DNA from: Gryganskiella cystojenkinii
Lineage: Eukaryota > Mortierellomycota > Mortierellomycetes > Mortierellales > Mortierellaceae
Assembly: GCA_015852425.1 (NCBI GenBank)
Contig: JAAAIG010000129.1
Span: 1 to 45,625, forward strand
DNA: 45,625 nt
Reading direction: 5' to 3'
The notes under the pieces are model-generated. The model did no database searches and was not told where the DNA came from. It saw only the letters and a list, made by a program, of their open reading frames with translations. The position numbers were made by a program, and so were the translations under genes. Below, one piece after another: positions 18,286-29,927 of the stretch. The stretch's first letter is position 1. Each line of letters starts with the position of its first letter.

Positions 18286-21200
18286 ATGGCCCGTCCTCGC
18301 AGCCCACGCGATCGAGACAGATCTCCTTCGTCCGCAAAGCGCTCGCGTCTCTCTTCACCTGCTCCGGGGCCAGGCGGACTTGGCTCGATTCAGTCCCCTT
18401 CCTCCATCGCAACCTCGCGACTCTCTGGTGCAAGTCATGGCACCCTCAGATCCGATGCCATGGTCGATATCGATAACGGGTCTTATGCATCATCTCCGCG
18501 GGACAGGGATTACTCTCGTCACTCCTATGACCGTGATCATCAACCGCACGGCTCCTCTCGCCACTCTGGACGGGATCGTGACAGAGATCACGAGAGAGAA
18601 CGAGAGTCGAGATATGGACATCACGCTCGAGACCACGATCGAGACAGAGAACGGGAAAGGGATCGGGACCGGGACCGATACTATCAGGAACGTCACAGGG
18701 ACCGAGGAGATCATCGCGAATACCGTGATCATCGTGATCAAGAACACAGGAGTCGTGAACAACGCGGACACGGACACGACAGAGAAAGCGACCGTCACCG
18801 TCATCATAGTCGGGAGCACCACGACCGAGAGAGACTTCTGGAAAGGCCCAGAGATGCCGAGTCAAGGTCAAGATCGTCTTCTCGGCCATTAGACCCCTCA
18901 GACAGTGTTCGGTCTACCTCCAGGCATGTCGAGAGTAGGGAGGGGAGCTCGACACCGATTAGAGATCCGGTCATGTTGTCTTCACCAGCAATCTCCGAGT
19001 CTGCGATCGAAGTACCTGCAAGGGACCTTTCGGCGACAAGCGAATCACGTGTCCCAACAACAGCAACGACGACGACGACGGCAACCTCTACTTCTTTAGC
19101 TTCCTCGACACTCCAACCAGCAACAACACTCTCAAAGCCTGTTTCTTTCACCCCAACACCAACGCAACCTGTCTCGTTCTCTCAAACGATGAAGCCAGTG
19201 TCCTTTAAGCCCCTCGGGGGTGGTCTCGTTCGCGGAATTCAGGTATGTCACGCCCTCTATTATACTATCCTAGTAACGATTTTCTTGCTTGCTAGTCGGA
19301 AATACTAAAAAATGCTTAATATATTTTAAATGATTAGATCAAGGCACCCATCAGCATGTCTCTCTCCTCGAACGCTTCTTCATCAAACTCAACTCCACCA
19401 AAAGCTATCTCAGCCGCATTTGGAGATTCCGAGGTGATCCGGAAACGTAGAGAAAACGTCCTGCAATGGAAACTGGAGCGAGAGGCCACCAAAAAGGCCG
19501 AGGAGCAAGCAAAGGTTAGCGACACAAACGGATCGATTGCTGACGACGCCAACTCTGCAGTAACAACTCCTTCAAAGCCCTGGTCCTGGGACAACGACGA
19601 CGATGAGGACGGCATTACCCCCTCTGCTGTGAAGAAGGACGCCAGTGGCGATGTCGTCATGGCGGACGATAGCGAACAGGGTCAAGAAAATGCGGATCAA
19701 GACTCGACTGCAATGGATGAAGATGAGGTCGATCCGCTGGATGCGTTCATGGTCGATGTCACAGCAGAGGTGAAAGAGTTGGAACAAAAAGAGCAGAAAC
19801 GGGACACGAAACTGTCCAAGGTCCTTGCCAAAGCAGCAGGAGAAGACGCCGAGAACGGAAAGAAACCAGAGTCCATGGTGGATGAAGACGAGGATGAGGA
19901 CCCTGCCGAGTCATCTGAAGAGGAGGATATTCTGGCAATGGCTGCGAGGAGGATAAAACGAAAGGACATTCCTGCAGTCGACCACTCTAAAATGAATTAC
20001 GAGCAATTCAGGAAGAACTTTTATCTGGAACCCCCAGAGATGGCGGACATGACTCCAGAAGAGGTTCACAGTCTGCGACTCGAGTTGGATGGGATCAAGA
20101 TTAGGGGCGCAGATTGTCCCAAGCCCATCCGCAAATGGACCCAGGCCGGACTTCCTGCTGGCTGGTAAGTGACACTCCGTTTAGTTGTGTACAAACTCAC
20201 TACAGAACAAATACTTATTATGTGTATCTATCGTTTTTTTTCTCTCTTTCCTTGCCCACCATAGCATCCAAGTGATTAAGGACAAGTTGAACTATGCCGC
20301 CCCGACCTCTATCCAATGCCAGGCGATTCCCGCTATTATGAGCGGCCGTGATGTGATTGCCGTCGCCAAAACAGGAAGTGGCAAGACTATTGCCTTCATT
20401 CTGCCTATGCTCCGCCACATCAAAGATCAGAGACCTCTGGAAAACATGGAGGGACCGATCGCAATCATCATGACACCTACGCGAGAACTTGCAGTGCAGA
20501 TCCACAAGGAGTGCAAGAACTTTTTGAAGGTCCTGAACTTGCGAGCAGTGTGTGCGTATGGTGGATCGCCTATCAAGGACCAGATCGCAGAACTCAAGCG
20601 AGGCGCCGAGATTATTGTTTGTACTCCAGGACGCCTGATCGACTTGCTTTGCGCCAATTCTGGTAGGGTCACCAACCTCCGAAGAACTACTTTTATGGTG
20701 ATGGATGAAGCCGATCGTATGTTTGACATGGGCTTCGAACCCCAGGTAATGAAGATTGTCAATAGCGTTCGACCCCAACGACAAGTGGTGCTGTTTTCTG
20801 CTACCTTTCCGAAACAGATGGAGGCTTTGGCTCGAAAGCTGTTGAAGCGTCCTCTCGAGATCACTGTAGGAGCGCGCTCGGTTGTCGGAGAGGACATTAC
20901 TCAAATCGTGGAGGTTCGATCCGAGGAATCACGATACAATCGATTGTTGGAGATTCTGGGCAAAGCTTTCCATGACGATCCGGAATCTCGCATATTGATC
21001 TTTGTCAGTCGGCAAGAAGGAGCAGATACACTTCTTACTAAACTGATCCGCAGTGGACACGTCAGTATGTCCATCCACGGAGGAAAGGTAATATATTCGC
21101 ACTCTTGATGGTAGAGTGGTTTTTAAGGCTATCATTCAGAATTCGCTAACTCTTTTAATTTCTCATTCAAATAGGATCAAGTTGATCGTGATGCGGCGAT

Positions 21201-22570
21201 TTCAGACTTTAAGGCAGGCGTGTGCCAAATTCTTATTGCGACGTCGGTGGCAGCTCGAGGTCTGGATGTCAAGAAACTGGGAATCGTAATCAACTTTGAC
21301 TGCCCTAACCATATGGAGGACTATGTTCACCGCGTTGGGCGGACAGGTCGCGCAGGCAACAAAGGAATAGCGTACACTTTTATTACCCCAGACCAGGAAA
21401 GATTCGCTCCGGATATTGCAAAGGCTCTGACAAACAGTTCAACGCCTGTACCGGCTGACCTGCAAGCCCTGGTGGACTCGTTCCACGAGAAGGTTAAATC
21501 GGGCGATGCGAAGCAGAACGCTTCCGGTTTTGGCGGCAAGGGTCTGGAGAAACTTGAGAAAGAGAGAGACAAGGTCATGGCTATTCAAAAGAAGGTAGGT
21601 GTTGATCAAACAATTGGCACTGGATCAGAGAAACGCCTTTGATTGAAATCGAGCCACTCATTACTCACTACCGTTTATTGCTCTGTCTTTTTTTGTAGAC
21701 CTATGGCGGTGGAGATGACGAGGAAGGATCGGATGGTGAAGGCGATGGCGAAGGCAGAGAGTTCGTCGTGGAAACAAAACAGGTTACTCCTGGAATTACT
21801 GCGACCAAGGCAGCGGCTAACCACGCCGCTTCTGATGACGTGGACAATAAGGCTGCGGTAACGACTGAGAGCGGATCGACGGCTTCTGGAACAGCGCCAT
21901 CAGGAACCACTGCAGCGCCTGGTGACCTGGCAGAATGTAAGCACTTTTTGTTTTCAGGGTTTTTTTTTTTTTTTGTATTTTCATCCTTACTTTATCGAAC
22001 AAGGTACTTACATACAATTACGTCCCTTGTTCTTGCATAGCTCTCCGACTGGCCATGGAAGCAGCAAATCGTCTGAACCAGACTTTGGGTGGAGGCGCTG
22101 GCAAGCAGAGAGCCTTGGAAGTTATTAATAACCTGAACAAATCACGTCTTGGCGGCACAGATGGTGCAGCCGCTAGCAATGCTGGTGGTTCGGGAGGTGG
22201 ACAGGGTTCAGGTCATGGACGCGACAGTGGATTCGCGTTGGAGATTGAAGTGAACGACTTCCCACAGAGAGCGCGCTTGATGGTGACTCAAAAGATGATG
22301 ATTAACCAGATCTCGGAACATTCTGGGGCAGCGATTACTACCCGAGGTATCTTTGTGGAGGAAGGCAAGCAACCACCGCCAGGAGAGAGGAAACTGTACT
22401 TGTTCGTGGAGGGCGACTCCCAGTATGTTGTTGACAAGGCCAATGCCGAGATCCGACGCATCTTAGAAGAAGAAACGAACAACGCAATTGCTCGCGGTAT
22501 TACAGGTAGAGGTGGTGGAGGTGGAGGTGGAGGTGGCGGTGGACGATCAGGAGGCCGATTCATCATGTAA
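18286..22570 (+). CDS. PRP5: DEAD-box ATP-dependent RNA helicase PRP5 (DDX46)
   Basis: Six exons: 18286-19242, 19338-20164, 20265-21087, 21175-21594, 21699-21936 and 22041-22570; introns of 95, 100, 87, 104 and 104 nt; 1264 residues. Residues 1-230 are an RS/RD/RE-rich domain as in human DDX46. The Prp5-specific DPLDAFM motif is near 451, used for binding the U2 snRNP protein SF3B1. Next come the [12 protein letters not shown] block, Q motif [10 protein letters not shown], motif I AKTGSGKT at 629-636, Ia PTRELA, Ib TPGR, motif II DEAD at 742-745, III SAT at 773-775 and [12 protein letters not shown] at 921-930. All catalytic motifs are intact. The tail carries a Gly run encoded by a GGT/GGA microsatellite (about 22507-22545). 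Prp5 remodels U2 snRNP and proofreads the branch site during prespliceosome assembly. Confidence 0.96.
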
Positions 22571-22810
22571 AATATCGTACGTACTGTTGAAAAATTAAAT
22601 GCGCACGGCAACTTTTTGATTGACATTCCAATCGGATGGGAAAGGGTGCCTGAGAGACTAATTGCTTTTAAGTAGGTTGTCGATACATTTTTTTTTCTTT
22701 TTGACCTGCTCATCGCTCGCCTTCTTTCTTCCCCTGTGCCGAGGTGACAGAGGACATTCGACTTCTTGGCCGATTCATTTCCACAGGATCTTTATCAGTT
22801 CCGAAGATAA

Positions 22811-23011
22811 AAGGTCTATGAAAACAGAGCCCTCACGAGGATCTTGAAGACCATCATGAAAGAGAAAGGTCGAGAGCGGATTGATATCCTGACGAGGGAC
22901 TTTGATGACGCGTCTGAATATGAAGTCCTGTTCCAGTTGCTCCTTGATTTCCACCCTGACAACGATATCAAGGTCCAGGAGGTCAAGTCTGATCAGTCAA
23001 CACTTCGATGA
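22811..23011 (+). pseudogene. Possible coding remnant, unknown family
   Basis: A 66-residue open piece between TAA (22808) and TGA (23009) reads like protein: ILKTIMKEKGRERIDILTRD, then FDDASEYEVLFQLLLDFHPD, NDIKVQEVKSDQ. No start, partner exon or family is evident. Downstream, to about 23270, fragments such as TLFERAQFGIAARKRLQDRS lie in other frames. The whole 22571-23389 interval otherwise holds nothing I can support. It is best read as a decayed gene or a piece of a transposed one. Confidence 0.3.
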
Positions 23012-23389
23012 TATCAAGGTGGAAACGAAGGACAACGTCAATGAAAACGTCGAAGAAACCCCAAAGCAAGCCATCCTTCCGTTCTCTCAATCCAGGTCCG
23101 GCTTCACTTAAAAAAGAAGTTATGGGTCAGGAAGACCCAGGGTCCTTCTCAAAGTTCTTGGCCTGGTCTCGAGTCCTGGGCAGCGCTGGACTGTGACCCT
23201 TTTCGAACGAGCCCAGTTTGGGATCGCTGCTCGAAAGCGACTTCAAGACCGGTCTCTAAAACAACCTTTGACTTTAGTTTTCTCAACATTCGAGGGGATC
23301 ATCGCCTTGTATGAAACTAGATAAACACGATTATATTATTTGGCCAGTGCTATTTGTTGTTGCTTCATTACTATTTTGCAAGACGATGC

Positions 23390-26300
23390 TCAATGCCGAT
23401 GGTCCAGTGACCCGATATCATGTTTGCCGTCGCAGCACTGTCGCACATGCTCAGGCAGCTCTCCATCCTCCTCTTCTTCATCTTCATCGTGATCCACAGG
23501 ACTGTCGACCGCAGTGTTGCTATAGTCCAACTGATGATTTGAACGACCCCGAGAATGAAGCTGTCCTTCATCGTAATCGACATAGCCATCTTCTTCATAG
23601 TCATATACATCTTCAGTCCGAGATTTGGGACTGGTTGTGGTCGCCGTTCCGAACGAGGATGCCTGAGAGAGGATTGGCCCTCCATTCACAGTACCATGAC
23701 CACCAACAGTGTGTTGAGCTCGCGCCATATGGCTTGGATATCCCACCACAGTTGGCGGCACTTGATGATAGCCGCTTCCGCCAGAAAGTGGTGGTCCTAC
23801 AGATTGACTTGTGACCATTCCGGAGAACGAAGAGGAAGAAGTTGTTGTGTACTGTTGCTGTGGTTGAGAAGCAGAGGAGGTCATTCCGCCAAAGGGAAGC
23901 TGGCCTCCTGTGGCCGAACGAGGTGAACCTACGGGCGAATTTTCTTTTGATCGACTAAACATGGTCTGGAACCGGCTAAAAGATCCCTTCTTTCGAACTG
24001 AGCGCTCGTCTCTGATTGTCAACAATGCTTCATTGTTGTTACCGCCGTTGCTGGAGCCTTGTCCACCCATGCTACTGGTCCTCGTCGCCTGAACTTCAGA
24101 CCAGGTTTGGTTGTCAGAGGGGACATCTGTGCCAGGGGTTGAAGGTCGGGATAACAGGTAGGCCAGGGACTAGTAGCAAAAAAAATTGGGATTAATCACG
24201 GACTCAACAGCAAACATGGACATGAAACCCTCATAGAAAAATCTTTGCATACCTGGAACCACAGGTCGTGTTTCTGGCGTGTGGGTGCGGTCAGTTTGAG
24301 GTTGCGACTCGGAGTCTGCACCAAAAGACTGAGATTTGGCAAATCTGGGTCTGCAGCAGGGTTCTCATCCGCGATCTGGAAGACTGCCACAATGAGAGCT
24401 ATGCAACAAGTTGATTGAGATCGTTTCATTGAGTCATAAGTGAGGAGAGCACCTTAGGCAAGTATCAAAAAAACAAAACAATGATGAAAACCTTACCACT
24501 CTTCGCACGGTGCTCCCTGGATCCCTCGGCCGAGGGGTTGTTCAAACTCCAATACATAGTCTTGGTGTAGGGATGCACCCAAAAGTACCTCTTGTGTCTC
24601 TTTTCGCTAATCACACTTGCCATGGGCCTACGGGTGTACTTCCAGAGGTAGTCGCCAATCATGGTCTGTGTGATAACCTGGATCATGGTTGGATCCGCAG
24701 TCGCTGAAGTCGATCTTGTGCCCACAGCACCGTCCTCGTACTGCGAGCTAACAGACAGTCGTCGAGGGTGGTCCTGTCCGCCGTAATCGGTGGATACGCT
24801 AGAGACTGATCCGTTTGGAGAAGGTCGGTACCTGGGTCTGCGACCGATACTGGCTCCTGAAGAATCGGTGATATGTTGCTGCTGTTGCTGACCCTGTGAT
24901 AGCTGAACCTGACTGGAGCTGTTATTGAACGCATAAGCCGTCCGGGTGGTACTCGAGATTATCGCTGCACCTGTCGCAAGCGGCGACCGTGACTGTGGAG
25001 GGAATGAATGACCCATGGTAGGTGGGGATGAACTAGCAAGTCTCTGTACAGAGCGAATCGAGGAGGTTCGGATAGGATATGCAGTTGCGGGTGGGTTATC
25101 AACTCTGGCATACGCGAGACCAGTGATGGTGCCTGCAGTATGCGTGGCTGGCACTTCGATCGCCTCGTTCGAAAAGACAGAATCCAACTCGGAGGCAACG
25201 CTGGCACGGGCCGCTGCTCTAGCCAACAATGTCGATGGAGGACCAGTCGACGGTCGACCAGGTGATAAAATTCCAGTGGACTTGGCAGACCCCTGCTGCA
25301 ACTGAAGGTAATCGGACTCTAGCTCTTCTTTATCGCCTGCAAACATCTCTGATCTCTCGAAAGAGGGAGATGGGGCCAAAACATGGGCGCTCTGGGACTG
25401 CTCAACTGATTTTGGTAACCTAGACAATCCGATGGAGGTCTCTCCAAATGCAAATCCCAATGACACTCTGGAACCATCGACCGATTTGGGCAATGCTGGG
25501 ACCGGAGGGATAAAGTGAGCAGAAGAGTTAGAAATGCTCTGACTCATGTCACAGGTGTGACGGCGCTCGTCATCCAGGGGAATATCGGATTGAGCAAACC
25601 GCCGGGGTACTGGTTCTCTCAGGTTCACTTCTTGCTCCGTCTGCTGGTCCTTGGCGAGTTCGCCATGTTTGAGAGATGTAGACTCGTCAATGGTAGGATA
25701 TGACGCTATGAGAACTGGCAAGTGTGTCTTGGCTTGGGTAGTTTCTGTCTGGCCTGACACTTCAGGTAACCGCACAGATGCCACTTCGAGACCAGTGATC
25801 GTAGGTGTTGTGGCATTGATGGAGTCTGGTGTGCTTTCGGTCCTGATACCACTGTTGAAACGGCCAGTGAAGATGTCGGTCAACAGACTGCCTCGTTTTG
25901 TCTTGTCAGTCTGAAGAAGGAACTCGACTGGCATCGAGAGCATATCGTCTTCAGTCGACGTCGCGTTGTCGAAAGAGACCTTGGTCAAGGTGTTGGTGGC
26001 GGTATCCACAGAGACGGCAACCGTCGTGTTGGTCGAAATGTCAACAGAGGACGTGGTATTTGTGTTTGTTGAACTGTCAACAGAGGCAGGTGCCTGGGTA
26101 TTGGTCGCGACCGATATCGACTCGACTTTGAAAGTCTCCTCCAGCTTCGCCACAGGGACAAGGCCAGGAATGGTGTGGATCCAGCTCTCAATCGGATCCG
26201 TCATGACCTCTTGATCTCTGTATTCGAGAACGGGCTTGGTAAGCTCTACGGAAGAGTTTGCTTGAGCCAGCTCAGCAAACAATCCTCCAGAGTGTACCGG

Positions 26301-28788
26301 CGATTCCGGTTCACTGCTAGCAGCACTGGCCGTCTCTTCTTGTTCCTCGGGACTGAAAGTCGATCCACTGAAAGTCGATCCACCGAAAGCGAAGCCAGGG
26401 TCCAGAAATCCAGCCTCGGACACACGTCTTGAACTGGGTCTCACCTGTGATGAACCCGACTGTTTCGAGACTGGCAAGGATCCCTCTAGTCGTAGGGTTT
26501 CGATCGTCTCTTCTCGATCGGCGAGCATCTTTACGAGCTCCTCTTTTTCTGCCAGTAGACTTTCCTTTATCGTCATGAGTCCCTCCTTTTCGGTCACCTC
26601 TTGTCCAAGTTTGGATTGAAGCTCGCTGATGATTGATTGCTGGTGCGCAAAGGACGTCTCCCGGGCCAAAGAAGTCAGCTTGGGGTCCAAGGATGTGCTG
26701 CTGTTGTGGTTGTCCTCTGCATGCGGCAATCTTGCAGGCGCCATGATCAAGACTGGTGCCTCCACTGGACTTTCTGCCTCCAATTCTTCCTCCTCTTGAG
26801 CGAGAGCGATGGCTTCCATAGTCGCTTTCTTGGCTAGTTTTTGTTGTTGAATCAACAGGGACGAACTCAGCTCTTCCACGCGCTTGGACAGATCTGATTT
26901 TTCTCGTTGGATTTGAGCTACGTGTTTGCGCATGGCGGTCATATCCTGTTCGTGTCTGGATTTGGTGATCTCGAGCTGGCCTGCAGTTCGTTCTTCCTTA
27001 TCTTTGAGCTGTTCGACCTGTTCAGATGCGGTAACGAGAGCCTTTTGGATCTTTGTATTTTCGTAAAGGGCCCTGGAAAGTTGTTGCTGGAGTTCTGTGT
27101 TCTGTGAACGGAGTTCTTGGTTCATGAGCTCCAAGTTCCATTGGTCCTCCTTTTGGCGTTCTGTGAGGGTTCGTTGGTAATGTGAGAAAGGGTTAGAGGG
27201 AAAAGCTACGGTTGTGTGGCGTAATATACAATGGATTTGATTCAGAACCTATCCTTACCATCGATCTCTTCACGCATACGCCTCTGTTTCTGAAGCGCGT
27301 CAATGATGCGCTCTTGCTCCGAGATCTTGGTATCGTATTCCTGGTTCAGCTTCTCCTTCATCTCGGCCTGCGAGGTCCAGTATCGAACTTGATTCAAAAG
27401 CTCTTCCTGGATCTGGACCGGGAAAGCGGGATCGTTGATTGATGGTGTCGAAGGGACAACGACCTTGTGTCGACGCGGCTTTGTGATGTTTTGTACAGGA
27501 AGCATGCTCGAGGGCAAAGCACTGGGCCCGAGTATCCCAGATCCCGATCCTGACATCGACTCCCCTTGCGGTGGCTGGATCGCTATGGTTGGCTTTTGGA
27601 CAATGAGAGATGCGAAAAAGTCAGTAAGAAGATCTTGTGACTGTATACTGACCAACCTTGACACCTTGCCTGTTAATTCCTCTCGTTCTCTGTAGGCGCT
27701 CCGAAATGCCTTCACTTCATCGCCATCGACACATCCTCTTCTTTGCCTCTCCGACCACTACCACCAAGAATAGATGATTCACTGAGCAATACAACATGTA
27801 ATAGGAAGGCTCCACGTCGACCAAAAAATCAGCCCAAGAATGCGGCCAGCAATTAACCTTGTTTTGGATGTGAGCACATTTTTTTTTTTTTTTTTTTGAA
27901 CGAATGCTCAAGACGCGGTTCACACAGCACACCCTCTAGTTTTCTCTCCCCCACCACCGTTGCCTCGTTCCGCTGGTTCGAATGTTCCACTATATCTTGT
28001 TTGTTGTATCGAAACGAGTCCAAATAGTCAATTAACATGGCATCAGAAATGGAGAGCAAATAGCCCTGCAGAGGTGAAGGTGTCAAGAGTCTCCAGTTCA
28101 AAGGTATCAAAATAAACCTTCAGTCGAGATCATGCATTTGCATCGTGACAACCATGCAATTCAAGAATAGCAAGAATAGATCAGCTGCTCAATAAACGAA
28201 GAAAGGAAAAAGAAACAGGCAGTTGGGACAGGGGAGCAGTTCACTACACATAATGTGGTTCTTCGCTCAACTTGCCCACCAGAAAAAGGGAAAAAAAATA
28301 GAAGACTGGCCCACCGGTAAGGAGTGAAGGGAGACAAAAAAGAAGGGACGTACCAGTTGTGCGTCGATCATGCCTTTCAAACCCAGTATCCCATTCTGTC
28401 CCTCCTGGAATTCTTTGTCTATCAAGGCCAATTGCTCTCGAAGGGATTCCGGCAAAGGCTGCTGATGTTGCTGATGTTGCTGCCTTTGCTCTGATCCATG
28501 ACTGCTGTCGTTACTGGTGCTGCTGCTGCTGTCCTCGCGCTGTGGATGAAGAGAGGATGAAGATTGAACATATTGTCCAGAGGTCGCCGAGTCCTTGAGG
28601 GACTGTAGTTGGTCAAAGCAGTTCTTGAGGTCCTCCTGGCGCTTGACGAAGAGAAGGCCGATAGTCTGAGTGAGCTGGAGGTCACTGTGTATGCTAATAA
28701 GCCTTGACTCCAACTCTGCTCGAGCTTGCTCAACAGTACTGAGAGTGGCCAAGGAGGACAAGAATGATTGTGATTGTGGATCGACCAT
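23390..28788 (-). CDS. Num1/Mcp5/ApsA-like cortical anchor protein with coiled coils and PH domain
   Basis: Five exons: 28354-28788, 27259-27757, 24497-27160, 24253-24398 and 23390-24169, about 1507 residues. The N-terminus (SLATLSTVEQARAELESRLI) and residues about 150-480 are coiled coil (REREELTGKVSRLVSIQ, SEQERIIDALQKQRRMREEI). A long Ser/Thr-rich middle has repeats of the form S(T/V)DxSTNT (about 25970-26110). A PH domain of the Mcp5/Num1 type follows: GDYLWKYTRR, SEKRHKRYFWVHPYTKTMYW, ALIVAVFQIADENP, LTAPTRQKHDLWFQSLAYLL. Such proteins sit at the cell cortex, bind PI(4,5)P2 through PH, and anchor dynein and mitochondria for nuclear movement. The 3'-most three introns are secure. The first intron (27758-28353, 596 nt) is unusually long, and its acceptor could instead be nearer 27716, or a small exon may be missed. 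Confidence 0.85.
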
Positions 28789-29927
28789 GCTCGCGCAAAA
28801 GAAGTTGTGTGTCCAACAAGTTGACAAACGACGGTCACACAGAGCTCGGTGACTGGGGATGCAGAATGAGAGACGCGGGTGGCGAAGAAGAGTGGGGGTT
28901 GGGATCGATTTGTTGTTAGGGGGTGATTGACAGAACAGAAAGTGAAAAAAAAATGTTAAAGAGAAAAAAGAAGCAAAAAAGATCAACGAAACCACGCAAA
29001 AAGAACATGTTTTTTTAAGCAGGCGGACAGAGCCCTGAACCTGATTTCATTTCAAGAAGAGTACATTTTTTTCCTGCAAGGAATGGGATTATCGAAGGTC
29101 GTTTACTTTGTCTCCTTTTTTCGCTCTCCTTAGGACCTGAGGTGATGAATGAGAAATGAGCGAATCGAATCGATTGAGTGAGTGAGTGAATGAATGAATG
29201 TGAGCACTCTCTTTCGCGTCTTTCTCTCTCTTTCCTTCGACAACTCCTGTTTACCCAAGGTGCGCGTTTTATACATTGTTGTACGATGTATCATGAGCGA
29301 AGGAAGAAAGAAAGTGGGAAAGAAAAAAAAGGGGAGTAGAGGAGGAGACGACGGACTGTCAGCAATTCCAGACACGAAAACAAAGAAGAAAGGGTCCTTG
29401 TTGAGCAAACGAACGAAGAAGCGAACGGAAGGACGAACAGGACTGGATCGAACGGGTCCATTGCCGGCCCCCTTTTTGGCTGACAGACTCCTCATCCGAC
29501 TCCTGGTTTTGACTCCTGTCGTCAGGTTGCGATTGAAATAAAACACGAAAAGAAGATTGGTGGCAAAAACCGCGAATAAAAATAAACCAAGGTATTCTAT
29601 CATGAGAGAACCCTATTGGTCATCTCTGGCTGTCGCTGTCACATGCTTTAGATGTGAATGTATTTCTTCTCCGAGCAGCAAGTCCCTTTGATTTGTTATC
29701 TCCGGCGTTTTGTTCACTTTCTAGCATCAAAGCGCTTTCTCTTTACTGCCCTCTTCTCCCTCCCTCTTTCGCCTCTTTTCTCCCCTGCTTCTTTCCCTCT
29801 TCCATTCATCCAGTCACTTTGTCCGTTGACCTGTCCATCCCTTTTTTTTTCTACATTCCTCATTTCATTGCCGAGCTCGCACAAACTAGTACAACAAACA
29901 CAAACCAAACACACAACAAACAAACCC
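28789..29927. other. Long divergent intergenic region (Mcp5-like / PEX20-like)
   Basis: 1139 bp between start codons. It contains short GAGT/GAAT repeats near 29165-29200 and CT-rich tracts near 29745-29800. The open frames inside have low-complexity composition and no family features, so I call no gene. Confidence 0.5.

Noticed and set aside
18044..18892. 282-residue plus-strand open frame overlapping PRP5 exon 1
   Set aside because: Shadow frame created by the RD/RE-rich codon pattern of PRP5.
23311..23814. 167-residue plus-strand open frame
   Set aside because: Antisense to the last exon of the Mcp5-like gene.
29130..29603. 157-residue minus-strand frame and the overlapping 115-residue plus-strand frame
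   Set aside because: Both are low-complexity, overlap each other in antisense and have no recognisable features.
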